Part shown: piece by piece, positions 18,018 to 20,915 of the stretch
Layout of the letters: each line of letters begins with the position of its first letter
How positions within the stretch are numbered: position 1 is the first letter of the stretch
Assembly (NCBI GenBank): GCA_943704415.1
Contig: CALSCO010000325.1
Coordinates: 1 to 20,915, forward strand
DNA from: Parvularia atlantis
Lineage: Eukaryota > Opisthokonta > Rotosphaerida
DNA length: 20,915 nucleotides
Direction: 5' to 3'
Program-made: the position numbers and the translations under genes
The notes under the pieces: model-generated
What the model was told of the DNA's origin: nothing
What the model saw: the letters and a program-made list of their open reading frames with translations, nothing else
Databases searched by the model: none

Positions 18018-20915
18018 ATGTCGATCGTGGCGGCAGCAGCGCGGCGCATCCGCCGCCGGCTGGCGGCCGACGAGGACGACGACGAGCACGAGAACGGCAT
18101 TGGCGACGAGGGCGCCGATCCGCGCAGCAGCAGCAGCGGGAGCAGCACGCCGAGACGCGGCGCGGCGGCCGAGGCGGCGGCGCGGCTCAAGCGGCTGCGC
18201 GGCGACGCGCACGTGGCGCCACTGGACGACGAGGACGAGGAGGACGATGCAGAGTACGTCGCGGACGGCAACGGCGACGGCGACGGCAACGGCGGTGGCA
18301 GCAGCAGCAGCGACGAGGACGAGGATGCGGCCGTCGCCACTGACAGCAGCAGCGACGAGGACGGCAACCGCGTGGCGATGGACGACGACGACCGCGGCAT
18401 CGCGGGACGCCGGCGCCAGCGCGGGCGGGGCGGGCGGCGACAGCGCGAGCCGCGTGCGCCGCGTCAGGTGCGCCGCCGTCGCTAGGGCCGTGCGCGCGCA
18501 CGATCGCCGCGCTGACCAGTGCCACCAGCCGCGCTCGCGCGTGCCGCCGCACAGGCATCCGGAGCTGCTCACGCTGTGGGAGAACCTGGACAGGACGCAC
18601 CCGCTCGTGCAGGTCGGCGCGCGCGGACGGCGGTACCAGCGCGCGTGCTCACGACATGCGCCGCACAGACGTCGATCGCCCAGCCGCCGCCCACGCTCAA
18701 GATAGAGCTGCTGCCGTTCCAGAAAGAGGGCCTCGCGTGGATGCTCAAGCAGGAGGGCACCAACTTCCGCGTGCGTGCCGTGCCGTGCCGTGCGAGCGCC
18801 CGCACCGGGACGGCTGAACGGGGGGCGCGCACAGGGTGGCATCCTCGCCGACGAGATGGGCATGGGCAAGACGATCCAGATGATCGCCCTCATGCTCAAC
18901 GTGCGCTCCGACACCCTCCCGACGCTCGTCGTCTGCCCGACGGTGCAGCCGCCGCGCTCTGCCTGGGCCGCGGGCGTGCTCACGGCACTGGCCGCGTGCA
19001 GATCGCGCTCGGCCAGTGGAAGGCCGAGATCGAGCGGCACACGACGCCGGGCGCGCTTGACGTGGAGCTGTACTACGGTGCGCGTGCGGAGGGGCCACTC
19101 GACGCGCGCGCTGACGATAGCGGCGTGCGCAAAGGCGCCACGCGCGACCGCGACCCCAAGCGTTTCCAGCGGCCCGTCATCTTCCTCACGACGTACTCGA
19201 CGATTGAGACCGACCACCGCCGGTGCGCCCGAGCCGCTGGCACTCCACGCACGCGCAGGCGTGACGTCCTCGGACGTCGCACGTAGGCAGGAGTACGGCT
19301 TCAAGCGCAACGGCGAGACCGTGCGCGAGAGCAGCCCGCTGTTCCAGGTGACCTTCTTCCGCATCGTGCTCGACGAGGGTGCGTCGCGGCCGTGCTTTTG
19401 CGCGCCGCCCGCTCATCGCGCACGCAGCGCACTCAATCAAGGACCGCTCGTCCAACACGGCGCGCGCCGTGTTCCAGCTGCGGTGCGAGCGCAAGTGGAG
19501 CCTCTCGGGCACACCGCTGCAGAACCGCGTGGGCGAGCTCTACTCGCTCATTCGCTTCCTCCAGGTCCGGCGTGCCTCCTGTGGGTGATGGCACGCTCTT
19601 GTCTGACGTGCGAGCGCGTGTCACGCACAGGTGAGCCCGTTCAGCTACTACTTCTGCACCAAGTGCGAGTGCAAGATGCTCCAGTGGTCGTTCAAGAAGG
19701 ACCACAAGCACTGCGACGAGTGCGGGCACATCTCGCATCAGCACTACTGCTGGTGGAACCGTGAGATCCTCCGCCCAATCCAGAAGTACGGCGCGCTGGG
19801 CGACGGCAAGGACGCGTTCACGAAGCTGGTGCGCTCGGCCGCGGCGCGTCTGGGTAAGGCGCGTGGCTGACTTTGGCGCAGAGCCGCCTCATGCCGCGCA
19901 TCATGCTCCGCCGCACCAAGCTCGAGCGCGCCGAGGATCTGGGCCTGCCGCCGCGCGTAGTATGCTCGGGTCGCGCTGGCTTGAGTGAGCGAGGGGCCGC
20001 GACAGCTGATCGGCGCGCCCGCCCTCGCGCCAGGTCGTTACGCGCCGCGACTACTTCAACGAGGAGGAGGAGGACTTTTACGACGCGTGCGGCGCGCCTG
20101 TGGCACTGCGCGCGGCATGCTGACTTGCTCACTGCTGACCGGGCGCAGGCTCTACTCCGAGTCCAAGACCAAGTTTGTGTCGTACGTGCAGCAGGTGTGC
20201 GGACACACGTTCGCAAGCGCGCCCCGACGGCCCTGATCACCCGTTCGCGCGGCGGTACCACAGGGCACGCTGCTCAACAACTACGCGCACGTCTTCGAGC
20301 TCATCACGCGCATGCGCCAAGCGGCGGACCACCCGTTCCTGATCACGCACCGCATCGCGATCGACGGCGACCGCGTACGCGCCTGCTGGTTGCGGCCGCG
20401 CGCACGCGTTCACGCGCCTCGCAGAACGTCGACGTGTGCGGCATCTGCCAGGAAATCCCGGAGGACCCAATCCGGGCCGGCTGCAAGCACATCTTCTGCC
20501 GCGAGGACATCGCGCGCTACCTCGCGTCGAGCATGCTCGAGGACAGCGTCGAGTGCCCGATCTGTTTCAAGTGCTTGCCCTTTGCTCGCGTGTGCAGCAG
20601 CGAGCGGCTGACGGGCCGGCGCGCGGACGTGGCAGAAAGCTGTCGATCGACCTCAACCAGCCCACGTGGGAGGCCGCCCACAAGACCAAGAAGCGCCAGT
20701 CGATCATCAGCCGCATCGACATCGACCGCTGGCGCAGCAGGTGCGCGTGCGTCGCGCCCGTGCCTCGGCCCCCGCGCCGAACGCAGCGACGCGCAGCACC
20801 AAGATCGAGGCGCTGCTGGAGGAGCTGACGATGCTACGCGAGCAGGGGGACAACATCAAGTCGATCGTGTTTTCTCAATACGTGCGTGTGGCGGCGCTCG
20901 CGTGGCCTGGGGGGG
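18018..20915 (+). CDS. RAD16: Rad16-like SNF2 ATPase with RING domain, truncated at the right edge
   Basis: Exons: 18018-18467, 18529-18612, 18669-18770, 18835-18942, 19002-19077, 19135-19222, 19287-19378, 19428-19564, 19631-19828, 19882-19959, 20034-20086, 20149-20194, 20264-20374, 20425-20570, 20636-20740, 20797-20881; an intron opens at 20882 and the rest is outside. 653 residues are visible. A long acidic/Ser-rich N-terminus (about 150 aa) precedes the SNF2 N-lobe: [28 protein letters not shown] (Lys224), [17 protein letters not shown] (332-335, restored by splicing), [20 protein letters not shown], then the Rad16 Cys-rich insert (FCTKCEC, HCDECGH), [29 protein letters not shown] and [13 protein letters not shown]. 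Next come the RING (546-588), KLSIDLNQP and the start of the C-lobe ([20 protein letters not shown]). Known role: DNA-dependent ATPase and ubiquitin ligase subunit with Rad7 in excision repair of silent DNA. Oddities: intron 19078-19134 ends AAG, and the sixth RING ligand position is Asp. Confidence 0.97.

Noticed and set aside
16738-18343. Long plus-strand frames (415 and 508 aa) across the PHD exon
   Set aside because: Shadow frames of GC-rich coding DNA. The minus strand encodes two exact C4HC3 PHD fingers and the Rad7 motif here.
1-20915. Runs of seven C at the left edge and seven G at the right edge
   Set aside because: Mirror-image homopolymers at both window ends look like contig-end or low-quality sequence rather than biology. 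No telomere-like repeat is present.

Overview
The window is a very GC-rich, gene-dense eukaryotic nuclear segment. Eight protein genes fill 20.9 kb and are broken by 78 complete introns, most of them 45-75 nt long. Typical introns begin GTGCG(T/C), carry a CTGAC-like branch site and end CAG. Exon phases close exactly in every model below (for example 479, 759 and 1045 codons before the stop), and splicing restores family motifs such as DEAH, WLCPYC and GAGYVGG. Most gene calls therefore rest on spliced reading rather than on raw open frames. No RNA gene, transposon, CRISPR array or viral relic was seen.

Layout, left to right: an ELAPOR (KIAA1324/EIG121)-like type I membrane protein (+, 5' end unresolved); UDP-glucose 6-dehydrogenase (-); WDR26/Gid7 (+); COX20 (+); a four-helix membrane protein resembling the Shr3/Psh3 chaperone (-); phosphoinositide phospholipase C of the delta type (+); Rad7 with two PHD fingers on its N-terminus (-); and Rad16, cut off by the right edge (+). 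Pairs are divergent (UGDH/WDR26, SHR3/PLC, RAD7/RAD16) or convergent with 63-236 bp between stops. The three divergent gaps (136, 104 and 59 bp between start codons) each contain a CCAAT box.

The most notable region is 14.3-20.9 kb. RAD7 and RAD16, whose products form the global-genome nucleotide excision repair complex of yeast, lie head to head with only 59 bp between start codons. The Rad7 protein here is fused in one frame to two complete C4HC3 PHD fingers. This would give the lesion-sensing/ubiquitin-ligase/remodeller module its own chromatin reader. I do not know of a described PHD-Rad7 fusion, but I could not search.

Organism (inference): a unicellular opisthokont or close relative. 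Rad7/Rad16 and an Shr3-like protein point towards the fungal side. An ELAPOR-like receptor, a delta-type PLC with PH/EF/C2 domains and the dense intron load argue against yeasts and most Dikarya. An early-diverging, GC-rich zoosporic fungus fits best; an apusomonad or other holomycotan-like protist remains possible.
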